NCBI RefSeq assembly: GCF_000340215.1 | Contig: NW_006921533.1 | Location: forward strand, 4,614,979 to 4,678,978 | Direction: 5' to 3' | From: Pseudocercospora fijiensis CIRAD86 | Taxonomy: Eukaryota; Ascomycota; Dothideomycetes; Mycosphaerellales; Mycosphaerellaceae | DNA: 64,000 nt | Shown: piece after piece, positions 10,772 to 22,350 of the stretch | Numbering within the stretch: position 1 is the stretch's first letter | Layout: each line of letters begins with the position of its first letter | Translations under genes and position numbers: made by a program | Notes under the pieces: model-generated | What the model was told of the DNA's origin: nothing | Database searches by the model: none | The model's input: the letters and a program-made list of their open reading frames with translations, nothing else

Positions 10772-13144
10772 ATGGCGACGCCGGGAGTAAATGACCTTGA
10801 CGGTCTGCTTGCGTCTCTTAACCAACTGAAACCACCGGGCGCCAGCAAGAACAAGATCGCTACTATCACGACTCTGTGCGTGAACAATATCCAGGTGAGC
10901 ACACATGAGCCTTTGCTTTGTTATTTGCAGACACGCCATATACCGATCCTGTTAATGGATTTGCGCCCAGCCTAGTACTGACGTGAACCTTCATAGGCCG
11001 AGTCCACGATTGTACAGTCCTTCTACAGAGCACTCAAGAAAGCGCCAGCAACTCATAAGCTTGGCGCACTTTACGTGATTGATAGCGTAGTCCGCCAATG
11101 GATTGAAAAGGCGAAGTCTTTGGGACAAGAACTGCAGTTTGAAGGCCGTGGAGAGTCTGGCACATATCCCGCTGCTGTCAAGCGTGTGACCGAGTTGATG
11201 CCAGCCCTCTTTGACGACATCATGAAAGGTCTCCCAGCCGATCAAAAGCCCAAGTTGGAGAACATGATCACCATTTGGGAGCGTGGTAGTACTTTCCCTG
11301 TGAAACTGCTGCAAGACTTTAAGGCCAAGCTTGGTTGTGCACCAGCTGTAAATGGCTCGACTGCAACCACGACTGCCCCGGCGCAGGCGCCAGTAAAGAC
11401 GTCAGGTGAGAAGTTCATGGCACCCATTCCTAGCAGACCGGTACAGACTCCTGTTGGATATCCGCCTCAATACTTGTATGATCAAGGTCTGCTTCCAGGA
11501 AAGGCTGCTCCACAGGTAAACGGCAACGCTTCTGCGAACCACTCTGCGCAGATCTCTGTAGATCCTCGCCAGCAACACCAGCAGCAATTCCAGCAGCCCC
11601 AGCAGATGCCGCAGCCACCTCAAAGCGCACCTCAGCCAGCAGTAGCTCCCCCACCCGCGGATGTCAACAGCATACTGGCTGCTCTTTCGCGAGCAGCTCC
11701 AGCGGCGCCGAGCCCATCATTTCCACCACAAGGTCAACCAGCTGTGACAGCGCCTCCACCTGGTCCACTGCCTGCCAATCTAGCGGCCTTTTTGCAGCAG
11801 CAGCATGCTCCACCACCGCAACCACCGCAGTCCGCTGCAGTTCCGCAACAGCAATACACCTATTCAGGGCCACCTTCAGCGCCACCACTGGCTCACCCTG
11901 CGTATCAGGCACCACCGCCACCATTTCACGGATATCCACCTCAACCGCCACCCTCGATACCGCAAGCATATTCGGTTGCGCCACCACCGCAGCAAATGCC
12001 ACCTGCTGGTGATGCTTTGGCACCTCTGCGCGGCATTCTGCCTCCGAACATCCTCAATGACAATCAAAAGCTTGTTCCAGCTTTGCAATTACTGCAAGAC
12101 CTCCAGAAAGATGGAATCACTCCAGACAAATGGGGTCCTGTGCTGAAGGCATTCGAAGAGCAATTCCAACCTGCACCACCTGCCTTCAACGCCCAAGGCG
12201 ACTACGGTCGTGGACGTGGTCGAAGCCGCAGTCCGGATAGAGTAGGTCGTGGAGGCAGAGGCAGCCCGGTCTATGGGTCTTACGATGCGGATGCTGCGAA
12301 GAGACAGGGCGATGAGCACCGGGATCAGCGAGGTGGCCGGGGTCGATATAGACAACGCTCGCCGATCCGCAACAGCCCTGGACCAGGTTCTTTCGGCGGC
12401 AGACCGATGCAGCCCAAGTACATTGCATACGACAATACGCTACCACCAGATCACATCAAGGTTCTGTCCCGCACGCTATTCGTTGGTGGCGCAAACGGCA
12501 CTCAGCAAGAAATCCAAGAACTATTCGAGCGCTTCGGTCGTGTGCAGACCTGCATCGCAAATCGTGACAAGCGTCACGCCTTCGTGAAGATGACTACTAG
12601 ACAATACGCGTTGGCCGCGAAGCAGGGTATGGAGGATCTGCAGAATCGCAATGACCGGGAGACCATGAACATTGCACGCCAGACGAAGTGGGGCGTCGGA
12701 TTTGGTCCTCGCGAGTGCTGCGACTACCAGCGAGGCGAGAGCACTATTCCTATCCACAAGCTGACTGAAGCCGACATGAAATGGCTGCTCACGGCCGAGT
12801 ATGGTGGCACTGGTGGCAAGCAGGTCGAAGGTGGCATGGTCTTGGAAGAGCCTGACATCGAAATTGGAGCTGGTGTGAGCAGCAAGGCCATGAGCAAGCG
12901 TGTTGGGCCAGAGAACAATCCGCAGCCCAAGAAGCAGAAAGAAGATCGTGGCGGACGTCACGGTAGGAACAAGGGTGGAGATCGAGACCAGGGCTACGGA
13001 GGATACAGCGGCGTTACTGGAGGTCCTCCTGCCATGGACTACGGCTACGCAAGACCAGAGCCAGTCGCGGTGGCAACGCCTCCAGCAGTGCCTGGCTTCG
13101 GCTTTAGCCTGCTCCCGCCAGGAAGCGGCCAGACTTTCCGCTAG
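10772..13144 (+). CDS. SEB1: Seb1/Nrd1-like transcription termination factor (CID and RRM)
   Basis: Two exons, 10772-10894 and 10997-13144, with a 102-bp intron, give 756 aa. The N-terminal 135 residues form a CTD-interacting domain (LNQLKPPGASKNKIATITTL, then LGALYVIDSVVRQWIEKA), which binds phosphorylated RNA polymerase II tails. Residues about 180-360 are Pro/Gln-rich and disordered. An RGG/RS stretch follows near 395-450. An RNA recognition motif lies around 530-605 (SRTLFVGGANGTQQEI, ELFERFGRV, KRHAFVKM), and the conserved Nrd1/Seb1 extension with WGVGFGPRECCDYQRGES comes directly after it. The C-terminus is Gly/Pro-rich. Proteins with this order guide transcription termination and 3'-end processing or non-coding RNA decay in the nucleus. 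Whether it works like yeast Nrd1 or fission yeast Seb1 cannot be told from sequence; I prefer Seb1 for a filamentous fungus. Confidence 0.92.
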
Positions 13145-13851
13145 GAACGGAAGAATAGTGTGACAACTTCGGAGGGATCGCAAAATTCAGAGAGCTCCAA
13201 AGGACGGAGAAAAAGGGGAAGGAAAATGTGATGATTATGAGCATAGCGACTGGATTTGATCGGCATTACGGGCGTTTCATCAAAAGGCTGAGAGGCATAC
13301 TGCAGTTCTAGCGTGGCTGGTATTCACACGGCACTGTATCAAGTAGCATCGCGCGGCATCAATGAGCATATTTTCGGGGTGGCCCTCTCACCTGAGGCAG
13401 TCTTTTGTATCAGCTCCAAACATCAGTGGGATCTCATGGACCTGTTACGCTTCAACAGTAGTACTCGTGGGGATTGTTCCCTTTCAATTTCGTTCCTGAG
13501 CGCTTCATGGGGCAAAGCACAGAGGTCGACAAGAGGGAGAAATGTGTGATGGCTTGGGCATAGAGGATGTCTAGGTGTCGATCTTGCTAACACCGGAATG
13601 TGTCTTGTGCTGTCCAGCATGGTGAAGGATGGTATGGAGTTGTTTGAAACGACGTATCAGGATGTGGCCTTCAAGCAGGACTACCAGATCGCGCATCCCA
13701 AAGTATACACTAAAGGTATCAGAGTGAGAGTAGGCTCCAGAATGAGCAGGTAAATTACATCTGAAGGACAATGATCTTGGTGAGCTATTGGTGATCCCCT
13801 GCGGTCGGCTCTCTATGGATGAGCGACCGTGGCATATTGCAACCGAGAGAA
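13145..13851. other. Convergent intergenic region, no gene seen
   Basis: A 700-bp stretch between the convergent ends of the Seb1-like gene and the DCAF4-like gene. It should contain both 3' UTRs. No recognisable coding or repeat signal. Confidence 0.5.
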
Positions 13852-15246
13852 CTAATCATCCTCAGATCCTACATGCCAAGCCCAAGTATTCCTGAACGTT
13901 CCCTGACCTGCTCGCAATTGTGGTGAGCCATTCAGATCTTCTTGCCACCTTAGCCTGCCAAAAATGCAGTCCGTGTCTTTTGATTTGGTGGAGAGTTCCT
14001 TGACGTGCTTGCCTGTGCCCAGAGAGTAGATGTGCACGCTGTTGTTGTACTGATCAGCAGCGGCGATCAGCTTGCTGCCTGGGCTCAGGATATCATAGTT
14101 GAGTTGTGGTCCCACCGAGGTGTGTGGAATCGAAAGCAGGGCATTTTCCTCAATGCTCCGGGTCATTCTCAAATCGTGGAGATCGAGGCTGATGTTACTG
14201 GAAATCAGTAGGTTGTGTCCACTCCCGTCAATGCTCGAAACACCAGTGATTCTTCTGTTCTTTTGAAAGCGACTTGCCTGACCTTGTGATCGGATATCCC
14301 AGAGTTTGACACAGTGCCGAGCATTCTTGGTCTCTTCAAGTGCTCCATATGCCAGCGTCGAACCTGAGAGCCAATCAATTGAAAAGACCTCGCATTCCTC
14401 CAGCTGCAGCTCGCAGATCTGAGCTCCATGATCGAGACAATTGACAGAGATAGCGCCTGTTCCGGCAAGCGCAACGTTGTGCTTGCTCATTTCAACCTTA
14501 CTTGTCCAGAGATGACGTATACTGGGTACCGAATGGGTATGCAGGAATGCATTGGACACTGTCGATGTGAACCATCCTTCAAGAGGTCCGACCCGAAAGT
14601 GGGCGGAGGCACGTCGGTCGCAATCGCCACTTGCAAACATTATCGGCGTATCACCGTCTATGGCCTCAAAATCCACTGCTCGTTCCTGAATTGTAACAGG
14701 CATCGCGTCCCTTCCACTAGAGATACATGTATCCTCGCAAAAGAACATGTATCGGCGTGCATTCCGATCCCCCAGAACCGTTGCTAAACAACGAGATCGT
14801 GGCAGATATTGACAATCTAGGAAACTCGGCGACCGCAGGATTATGCGTACTGAGGGCGTGATTTCGGTGCGCTCGAGACTCCAGCCCTCTACGATAGCCT
14901 CATCTCGATAGTGATTAGCTTTGTTGCCTATCTCTCGCTGAAGACCGCACGTTGCCAGAATCCGCGAGCGGTCAAGTCTGCAATGGATCCGGCCTCTCAT
15001 TGACTTTTGCTCTGCGAATTTCCGTCTTTTGGCATCTCGCGTCTGTTTCTTTTCCCGCGTGACGTTCGACTGGGAGTACTTTGCGTCCGGTGGGACTTTA
15101 TGGGCAGCCTGTATCTTGAAATATTTTCCTTTATCTGCATCCTAGAAATTGATGAGTCGAAGGTCAACAAAAGTCTCGGACATTTGGGTGCCCGCAGGTG
15201 ATTGCTTTCTTACCCAGTAAAATCCAGGAATATTGCCTCGATTCAT
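13852..15246 (-). CDS. DCAF4-like WD40 repeat protein with a tiny first exon
   Basis: Two exons, 15246-15214 (33 bp, 11 codons) and 15141-13852, joined in frame over a 72-bp intron, give 440 aa. The small first exon was found because the frame before the internal ATG at 15000 stays open and begins with a family signature: spliced, the N-terminus reads IPGFYWDADKGKYFKIQ. This is the hallmark N-terminal motif of the DCAF4/WDR21 family. The rest has degenerate WD40 repeats (CVKLWDIRSQGQ, DLHDLRMTR, VHIYSLGTGKHVKEL), suggesting a beta-propeller. DCAF4 proteins are substrate receptors for CUL4-DDB1 ubiquitin ligases in other organisms; that role is an inference here. The gene is divergent from SELO. 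An in-frame stop upstream of 15246 supports the start. Confidence 0.82.
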
Positions 15247-15733
15247 CTTTCCACCACCCGGACTTTGATAGGCAGGTCTTTCCCCCTGTTCGCTGTGGGA
15301 TTAGCAGTCGCTCTGCTATATGCGACGCATTCGTTGCCCGAGTTGGACGCTACGACCGACGAGAGCTTGCCATTGTGCCTACCTGTTCTGCAGCATCTCT
15401 GTTGGCCGAGTGGCAATTCTGTAGATATTCTCGGCGGGCTTCGGATCAATGAGACGAGGTCGTTCGAGTTTCAGCCTTCTTCAGATGCGATTACGACGAC
15501 GATCACTTGGAAGCTGCAATGCTCGTTGCATGAAGCGACGGCTGTTGTGACTGTCGTCCAGAGCTGGCGGAAATTCGTCGACTGGACCCTTGCAAAAGCC
15601 ACGCGAGGCGGCAAGCTTAAATAAGCTTCCCGCATGATCACGTCACTGCGGAGCCGCGGCAAAACGGAGCTCTGTAGCTACATGAGAAGTGCAAGTCATT
15701 CTCATTCCCTTCTTCTGGCAGAGTCCTTCTTAT
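15247..15733. promoter_or_regulatory. Divergent promoter region between the WD40 gene and SELO
   Basis: A 487-bp region between divergent starts, so both promoters should lie here. The direction of the genes is the only evidence; no specific box was identified with confidence. Confidence 0.45.
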
Positions 15734-17680
15734 ATGCATCGTGCGGCGTTCCGATCGCGAGCAAATATTCTTAAGCCTCGGAGGAGACTTGCCACAATGG
15801 CGAACCAGGTCAGCAATGGAGCCGCCAACGGCGAGCAGAAGATGTTCAGCATTAGACATCTCCCGAAGAGCAACAACTTTACTCAGAAATTACCGCCCGA
15901 TCCAGAGTTTCCCACGCCAGCGGCTTCGCATAAGGCTGAGCGCAAACAGCTCGGGCCCCGGCTCGTGAAGAGTGCCGCATACACATTCGTTCGACCAGAT
16001 CCCTTCAAGAAGTCAGAACTGGTCGGCGTATCGAAAGCAGCCCTGAAAGACTTGGCGATTGATCCTGCGTCTGTCGAGACAGACGACTTTAAAAAGACTG
16101 TAGCTGGCGAGCAGATAGTGACCATCGACCAAGATAAAGAGCCTGACGATGATGATATATACCCATGGGCGCAATGCTATGGCGGATATCAATTCGGCTC
16201 GTGGGCGGGCCAGCTAGGTGACGGACGAGCTATTTCCCTTTTTGAGACCACAAACCCGAATACTGGAAAGCGATATGAAATACAGTTGAAGGGCGCAGGG
16301 AAAACACCATACTCACGATTTGCAGACGGCAAGGCTGTGGTCCGAAGCAGCATTCGAGAGTTCGTGGTCAGCGAAGCTCTTAATGCTTTAAAAATCCCGA
16401 CAACTAGAGCTTTGAGCTTGACGCTCGGCCCAGAGGAGCGTGTACGAAGAGAGATGACAGAGCCGGCTGCGATGGTTGCACGATTCGCAGAGAGTTGGAT
16501 CCGTCTGGGAACATTTGATTTACCGAGATCGAGAGGCGACCGCGATATGGTACGCAAATTGGCTGACTATGTGGCGGAGAATGTCTATACTGGCTGGGAA
16601 TCGCTACCCGCCAAGGTGCCATCGAACGAAGAGAAGGATGTGCTTGAGCCTTCACGGGGAGTATCGAAAGACGAGATTCAAGGAGAGAACGAATTTGCCG
16701 AGAATCGATACACGCGACTCTTCCGTGAAGTCGCTCGTCGTAACGCTAAGACAGTCGCTGCATGGCAGGCATACGGCTTCATGAATGGTGTTTTGAATAC
16801 TGATAATACATCGATACTTGGACTGTCCATAGACTTTGGCCCATTTGCTTTCATGGATAACTTCGATCCGAATTATACGCCGAATCACGACGATCACATG
16901 CTTAGATACGCATACAAGGCGCAGCCCAGCATCATTTGGTGGAATCATGTTCGACTCGCCGAGGCCCTGGGTGAGCTGATTGGCGCCGGACCGTGGTGCG
17001 ATGACGAGGAATTCACAACCAAGGGAGTGCGTCAAGAGCGTGCCGACGAACTGATCAAGCGTGCCGAGACTCTGATTGATCAGGTTGGCGAAGAGTACAA
17101 GGCTGTGTTTATGGCCGAGTATAAGCGCCTGATGACTGCGCGATTGGGTCTTAAGCAGTGCAAGGAAGGTGATTTTGAAGAGCTATACTCGGAGCTTCTT
17201 GATACATTAGAAGCATTAGAGCTGGACTTCAACCACGCCTTCCGTCGGATGAGCAACATCAGCATGGTCGATATCGACAGTCACGAAAAGGCCAAGGATG
17301 TCGCGGGCCGCTTCTTCCACAACGAAGGTCTTAGTGGACTCGCGGGTAGTGAAGAGGATGCTCGCGAGCGATTGGCGAAATGGCTAGGGAAGTGGCGAAC
17401 CAGAATTCTCGAAGACTGGCCGAGCTCAGAAGAGGCGAGGAAGGAGCGCATTGCTGCCATGAAGGCTGTCAATCCTAACTTCGTCCCACGATCTTGGGTT
17501 CTTGATGAGCTCATCGAGCGCGTTGAGAAGAAGGGCGAGCGCGAGATTCTCGGCCACATCATGGACATGGCTTTAGAGCCATTTAATGATAACTGGGGTT
17601 GGAATAAGGAGGAAGAAGATCGTTTCTGCGGCGACATCCCGAAGTACCAGAGAGCGATGCAGTGTTCGTGCAGCTCGTAG
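15734..17680 (+). CDS. FMP40: SelO/Fmp40 protein adenylyltransferase (AMPylase)
   Basis: A single exon of 648 aa. SelO proteins are pseudokinase-fold enzymes that bind ATP in a flipped orientation and transfer AMP to Ser, Thr or Tyr of mitochondrial proteins, with a role in redox control. Visible motifs are GGYQFGSWAGQLGDGRA (about residue 150), LKGAGKTPYSRFADGKAVVR (about 185, with the Lys and Arg contacts to the phosphates) and NTDNTSILGLSIDFGPFAF (about 355-372, with the metal-binding Asn and Asp). The C-terminus ends QCSCSS. Animal SelO has selenocysteine at this penultimate-cluster position; here it is an ordinary Cys codon (TGC), as in yeast Fmp40. The ATG at 15734 gives an Arg-rich mitochondrial leader (MHRAAFRSRANILKPRRRLA). 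A second ATG at 15797 would remove it. The 3' end lies 103 bp from the convergent F-box gene. Confidence 0.94.
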   Translation: MHRAAFRSRANILKPRRRLATMANQVSNGAANGEQKMFSIRHLPKSNNFTQKLPPDPEFPTPAASHKAERKQLGPRLVKSAAYTFVRPDPFKKSELVGVSKAALKDLAIDPASVETDDFKKTVAGEQIVTIDQDKEPDDDDIYPWAQCYGGYQFGSWAGQLGDGRAISLFETTNPNTGKRYEIQLKGAGKTPYSRFADGKAVVRSSIREFVVSEALNALKIPTTRALSLTLGPEERVRREMTEPAAMVARFAESWIRLGTFDLPRSRGDRDMVRKLADYVAENVYTGWESLPAKVPSNEEKDVLEPSRGVSKDEIQGENEFAENRYTRLFREVARRNAKTVAAWQAYGFMNGVLNTDNTSILGLSIDFGPFAFMDNFDPNYTPNHDDHMLRYAYKAQPSIIWWNHVRLAEALGELIGAGPWCDDEEFTTKGVRQERADELIKRAETLIDQVGEEYKAVFMAEYKRLMTARLGLKQCKEGDFEELYSELLDTLEALELDFNHAFRRMSNISMVDIDSHEKAKDVAGRFFHNEGLSGLAGSEEDARERLAKWLGKWRTRILEDWPSSEEARKERIAAMKAVNPNFVPRSWVLDELIERVEKKGEREILGHIMDMALEPFNDNWGWNKEEEDRFCGDIPKYQRAMQCSCSS

Positions 17681-17783
17681 AGAATCTCTCTCCTTCGAAT
17701 AGCTAGCTGCCTTCCAGGCAAGCTTGATCAGATTCGGGAACGCACGAATACTTTTCATATTCCGACCACTGACGAGGGATCAA

Positions 17784-18590
17784 TCACAGCTCCCGATGCC
17801 ATCCGTGCGCCTTCTCAGCAGACATGCCAGGGATATACGATTTCGTAGTCGGCCTATCCTCACTCAACGGAAGCGATGCCTGTCCGACCTTCGACACCCT
17901 CACACTCTCAACCTGAACAAACTTGGTCTGCTCATACTTCTCGAACAGCTCACACACAGCATCAACCAAGTCCCCAAGCGTCACACCTTCAGGCCGAAAT
18001 TTCGCATACCTCTGTTCAGACTTCTGCTTTTGAGCATCATAATCGACATGCGTCACGAACGGCGCCCTTCCACTCCCCAACTCGTAGAAAGATCGAGTAT
18101 ACCAGAAATGCGTGAAAGGAGGTGAAGCGACGAGGAGATTCCTCCAAGATCCAGATTTGGGAAGATGGTCGAATTGCCGCTTGCTGATTTCGAACGAGAA
18201 GGTCCAGAATCGAGGTTCGTTTGGTTGGAGGTGGGAGAGGATGTCTATGTTGTCGAATGGGTAGGCTGAGCCCCAGCTTCTTTGTTCAAGGAGTAAGAAT
18301 GGAATCCAGACGTTAGGGCGAGCGGGTGGGTAGCTGAATTTTTGCTGCCAGCAAATGTTGTCTGCTTTGTCTGCTGGTGTGGGTAGGTAGAGCATTTGCC
18401 GAATTGGAGTCGATTGTTTGACTAGAGCATACCATGTCCTGCATGTTGTCTGGCCTAGAAGGACAGTTCTGACGGAATTGACTTCTTGTGTTGTATTGTT
18501 GCAGGGTAAGGCTAAGAGTATGAGCTCCAAGAGCTCTGGTATGTCGAATGCTCTGCTCGCTGCGTTCATATTGTCTCTTGTCGCTGCCAT
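17784..18590 (-). CDS. F-box-like protein
   Basis: An intronless frame of 268 aa starting at the ATG at 18590. Residues about 14-60 resemble a fungal F-box (FDIPELLELILLALP, then LLGQTTCRTWYALVKQS), the short motif that binds Skp1 in SCF ubiquitin ligases. Downstream are an IRQMLYLP segment and a Trp/Phe-rich middle part, the layout of a large lineage-expanded family of small F-box proteins in Dothideomycetes. The substrate is unknown. It is the last intact gene before the transposon island: the Harbinger element begins 317 bp upstream of its ATG, so its promoter is squeezed between its start and the island. Confidence 0.72.
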   Translation of the reverse strand: MAATRDNMNAASRAFDIPELLELILLALPCNNTTQEVNSVRTVLLGQTTCRTWYALVKQSTPIRQMLYLPTPADKADNICWQQKFSYPPARPNVWIPFLLLEQRSWGSAYPFDNIDILSHLQPNEPRFWTFSFEISKRQFDHLPKSGSWRNLLVASPPFTHFWYTRSFYELGSGRAPFVTHVDYDAQKQKSEQRYAKFRPEGVTLGDLVDAVCELFEKYEQTKFVQVESVRVSKVGQASLPLSEDRPTTKSYIPGMSAEKAHGWHREL

Positions 18591-18904
18591 GTGACTGTGA
18601 CTATCGCTGTTTCCCTGGACTCATTCCATCATGATGAGTGAGCTTCAAAAATGACTTCGATGCTCCGATGTAGTAATAAAGACGCGAAAGCTGCCGTAAG
18701 CTTGGATACTTTTTGTCAGATCCCAAGGTAGAAGAGCCCTGTTCTCGATGTGCTGGTTTCCAAGTTATTCCGATTCTCCGCGTTGACCCGAATGTGTTAG
18801 CAATATCACCAAACCGTTCTCAGAGCAGGAGTGATGAATTTCTGACACGAGAATCGTGCGCAGCATGTAGCAGATAAGAATAGACTGTTGGATTCACGAA
18901 CCAT
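18591..18904. promoter_or_regulatory. F-box gene promoter, edge of the transposon island
   Basis: Unique DNA of normal composition between the F-box ATG and the Harbinger target site. It should hold the F-box promoter, inferred from position only. Confidence 0.4.
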
Positions 18905-19219
18905 TTAGGCCCTGAATACTTCGCTCGTCTTATTGTATAAGACAACCGTCTTATCCATAAGATAGGACCCACTTTATAAGACGCGTTGAATACTAATAAG
19001 TCAGCGGTTTATTATAAGACAGCTTAACTTATCCATAAGTCGTCTTTTATACGCTTGTCTTGCGAAAGCTAGCATATAGCTATACTAGTTGGCTTTTATA
19101 AGACGATTGTATGCCTTATTGCCTTGTTTCTAGTAGTGGAGCCCCTAATTTAACCATCTCTTGCCCCTGTTCTCGTATTCTTGCTCTTGCTGTATAGTAG
19201 TAGTAGTGTAGTAGACACT

Positions 19220-20520
19220 GTATTCGGCTATAGACGACGACTTAATCGAGGATGTAGCTATTATTGCGGCTATATTCGCAGTGCTACAAGCGCTCTGTAT
19301 TCTTCTTAATAGTAAAGCGAAGGCGCCGAAGTATCGACTAGGTGGTGTAATAACGACTCTTGTAGCGCTAGAATTAGGTAGATAGTAGACGAAGATAATG
19401 CTATATAGACCGGAAGAATACTACTATACGACGACGAGGCTCCGACAGCCTATTCTTCGAGCGTTGATTAATACCTTAGTAGAAGATTATAGACTTACTA
19501 GAGGGCGTAGAATCAGTCTAGCGGAATAGGTAGTTATATTCCTTAATATAGCGGCTTACCGCACAACCAACAACCGCTTGCGGACCATCTATTAGCACTC
19601 ACTATTAAGCTGTAGACGTGCTGTCTTAAAGATAAGCCGCCTGCTGTGTAAGCTATATAGCGATACCGTAATATAGCCGGCTCGAGAGGCAACTACTGCC
19701 TCAGAAGTATACGAGAACCCGAAGTTCTAGCTATATTTGTCGGGTTGTATAGGCGCACTTAATAGCTCGCACGTCCCCTTTAAGACGAAGAAGATGAAGA
19801 ATCTAGGCGCCTATCGTAACCGCAAGGGCACCGTTACTTAGAATGTATTGGCCTGTTGTGACTTCCAGTCTAACTTTACGTATATATTGCCTAGATAGGA
19901 GGGCTCTGCGGCGGATGGCACTGTATTAGCCGCAGCGATGAGGAAGGGTATGTATATGCCGAAGGGGAGGTTCTATTTAGCGGACGGTGGATACTCGAAG
20001 AACCTAGATTATATATTAGTGCTATACTAGAAGACAAGATACTACCTTCGAGAATGGAAGGCTTCTAATATAAAGCCGGAGACGAAGGAAGAGCTGTTCA
20101 ACCTGCGCTATTCGCAGCTTCGCAACTATATCGAGCGGATGTTTAGTATTGTTAAGGAGCGATAGCCTCTGCTTGGAATTAGTCTAAACAAGGGCTATAC
20201 TGCGCTCTAACAGTCGCGCTTTGTATATAGACTCGCCGCTCTTTATAACTTTATGAACCGCTATAGACAGACAGTCGAAACCGAGACGTTCAACTAGCAG
20301 CTAGAAGACTATAACTAGGGCTTCGATGCGGATAATATTATCGAGGAAGAGGTCGCCGAGGCGGATCGAGAATGGATAGCGATAAGAAGCAAGATGTCGG
20401 TTTATAGGGACAAGATAGCGACGGCGATGTAGCAGGACTATAAGATTAGAATTGCAGCGATGAAGCCGTACGAAGATAATTAGGTAGTAGAGGTTCAGCA
20501 GAGGAGTAGACATAGTTCGA
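19220..20520 (+). pseudogene. Harbinger DDE transposase, RIP-degraded
   Basis: The frame can be followed across TAG codons. Recognisable blocks are GCIGALNSSHVPFK, AYRNRKGTVT, NVLACCDFQ, NFTYILPR, GSAADGTVL, FYLADGGYSKN and LRYSQLRNYIERMFSIVKER, in the order of HARBI1-type (DDE_Tnp_4) transposases. The first catalytic Asp, normally in an ALDGSH-like motif, reads Asn here (near 19760), a G-to-A change as expected from RIP. The last Glu (YIERMF) is kept. Boundaries are approximate because the start codon is not clear. Confidence 0.8.
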
Positions 20521-21289
20521 AATCGGGGCATAGTTCGGTGCGGTATAGGCTTAGCGCGATTTCCTACCTTATTTCGCTGCTTCTTAATATAATTTGGAAC
20601 TTTAGGCAGATACTGAACGCGTTATTACTACTATTGCTTCTCTCCGAGTGCTCTACTAATAGCTGGAGTTTCTATAAGTTTAAAAGCGGATACATCCGAG
20701 CTTAGCGTCAAAATCCGAGTCTTATTGCTGTATCGCTATTATCCCTATAACAACACCACCATTTTTTTATCTCGTTCTAATTAGTTAGTAGTTGATTGGC
20801 AGATGCTTTATATAAAAAAACAACGAAGAAAATCGGTAGTGTAGTTGTTAAGGAAACTCGTAATAAAGTCAAATTTCATGGTTTTTGCTAAGCATAGAGC
20901 TTAGCTTCATATGTACGCTTATTTGGAGGAAATGTAGCTTGTTTTTGGGACGACAACATATCCGAAAATGAACGTGATAGTGGCTTCGCAGTATATAATA
21001 AGATCTTTACGCAAAAACTAACAATACCTTTACACAAAGTTATAGTATAGACAACCCCGCTGCATTCTAAGAAATGTAGTCGCCCTAGCAACAATCTCTA
21101 ACTTTTCACTGCTATAAATACCCATCTTGGCTATTAAATGGCGGACCTTGTATCGGCGGCAATTAAGGACCCCTATACCTATAATATAGCTTATACGCTA
21201 GATGATTAAACGGAATACTATCTAGAGCATTATCCCTAGCAAATTGCTGCGACTGTTGCTGCTAAGGTAACTCCTAAGGCTTATAAAGA

Positions 21290-22350
21290 GGGCGTGGTAG
21301 TACTTTAGCGGCGGGCTGCGTAGCAGTGTCTTCTACTACCCTATTGTTAGGCTCTTCCTCGTCGTCTACCTTCCCTCTCTTCTTTAATAACTACTTTAGC
21401 ATCGCCTCGAGATTATTATCCGGACAGCCTATTACGCGACTCGCCGTGCCTTTATTCTCGCAGAGGTCTAGTATTGCTATCTTCTTCGTAAAGGGAAGCC
21501 TTGTAATACCCTTACAATTCATCGCGCGCCTTATAGCGGCTATTACAATCGTCTCTTGCGGCGCCTTTAAGACCTACTAGCGGGCGGCGATAGAGGCTAC
21601 TAAAGACCTTAGTAGCATCGAGAGGTCTTTAATAGCAGCAGTCGTCTCGTCCTTCCGGTAGACTCGATCTGTCTTACTCGAAGCCTCGCTCTTCCGCTTA
21701 CGACTGCTCGCAGCACTTAGTGTATTTCCACCTTCGTTACTACTCGGAGGCTAATCTTTATTACCTATTAGCACCTCCTTATCCTTATTATTATCCGCCT
21801 CCTTCGCCTACGACCTCTAGCGTACCTCTTTAGGCGTCTCTTAAGCTAGTATATTAGCCGGTTGTGCGTTCTTACTAGTAGCGAGGTTATTACTAAATAG
21901 GACCTCTAGTTGAGAGTAGAATTTAGGCAGAGCGTTACGCTATATCAAGCAGTCTAGATGCGCCTTATAATAGGCCTCTTCTATAGCCTCGTCGTCTGGT
22001 CGAGGTAGATTGCCTAACTAACTACTAATCCTTCTAAGGTGTGCTTTCCAGCGCTTCTAAGGCGCTCGGAAAGTGTCGTATTTGTTGCGTACCTGCTTTA
22101 TATTTAAGTTAAGCTTAAACCGAGTATTCAACTCCTTCGTTACTTCTAGTATTATAGTATTAGAATACCCTTAGTTATCATTCTGCGCCGCTATATAGTC
22201 CATTAACAAACTGAATAGCTATTCTAGCTGTTCTTCAGTCTATAGATGTAGCTGCGCACGCGTACGCTTCTTCGGCTTATCGTCCTTCGCCTTCGCACCC
22301 TTCTTCGGCTTATCGACCGCCTTCGCCTTCTTCGAGCCCTTCGGTAGCAT
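21290..22350 (-). pseudogene. Harbinger Myb/SANT-like accessory protein, RIP-degraded
   Basis: From the ATG at 22350 the minus frame reads a Lys-rich start (MLPKGSKKAKAVDKPKKGAK), then a Myb/SANT-like segment (TEEQLE, LFSLLMDYIAAQND, ELNTRFKLNLNIKQVRNKYD, KRWKAHLRRI), then a Ser/Lys-rich tail. All interruptions I see are TAG. Harbinger elements need such a DNA-binding partner along with the transposase. The 3' limit is approximate. Confidence 0.7.

Noticed and set aside
12521..13183. A 220-codon minus-strand frame
   Set aside because: Antisense to the RRM region of the Seb1-like gene.
15202..15624. A 140-codon plus-strand frame between the WD40 gene and SELO
   Set aside because: It overlaps the first exon and intron of the WD40 gene in antisense, lies in a divergent promoter, and has no recognisable domain.
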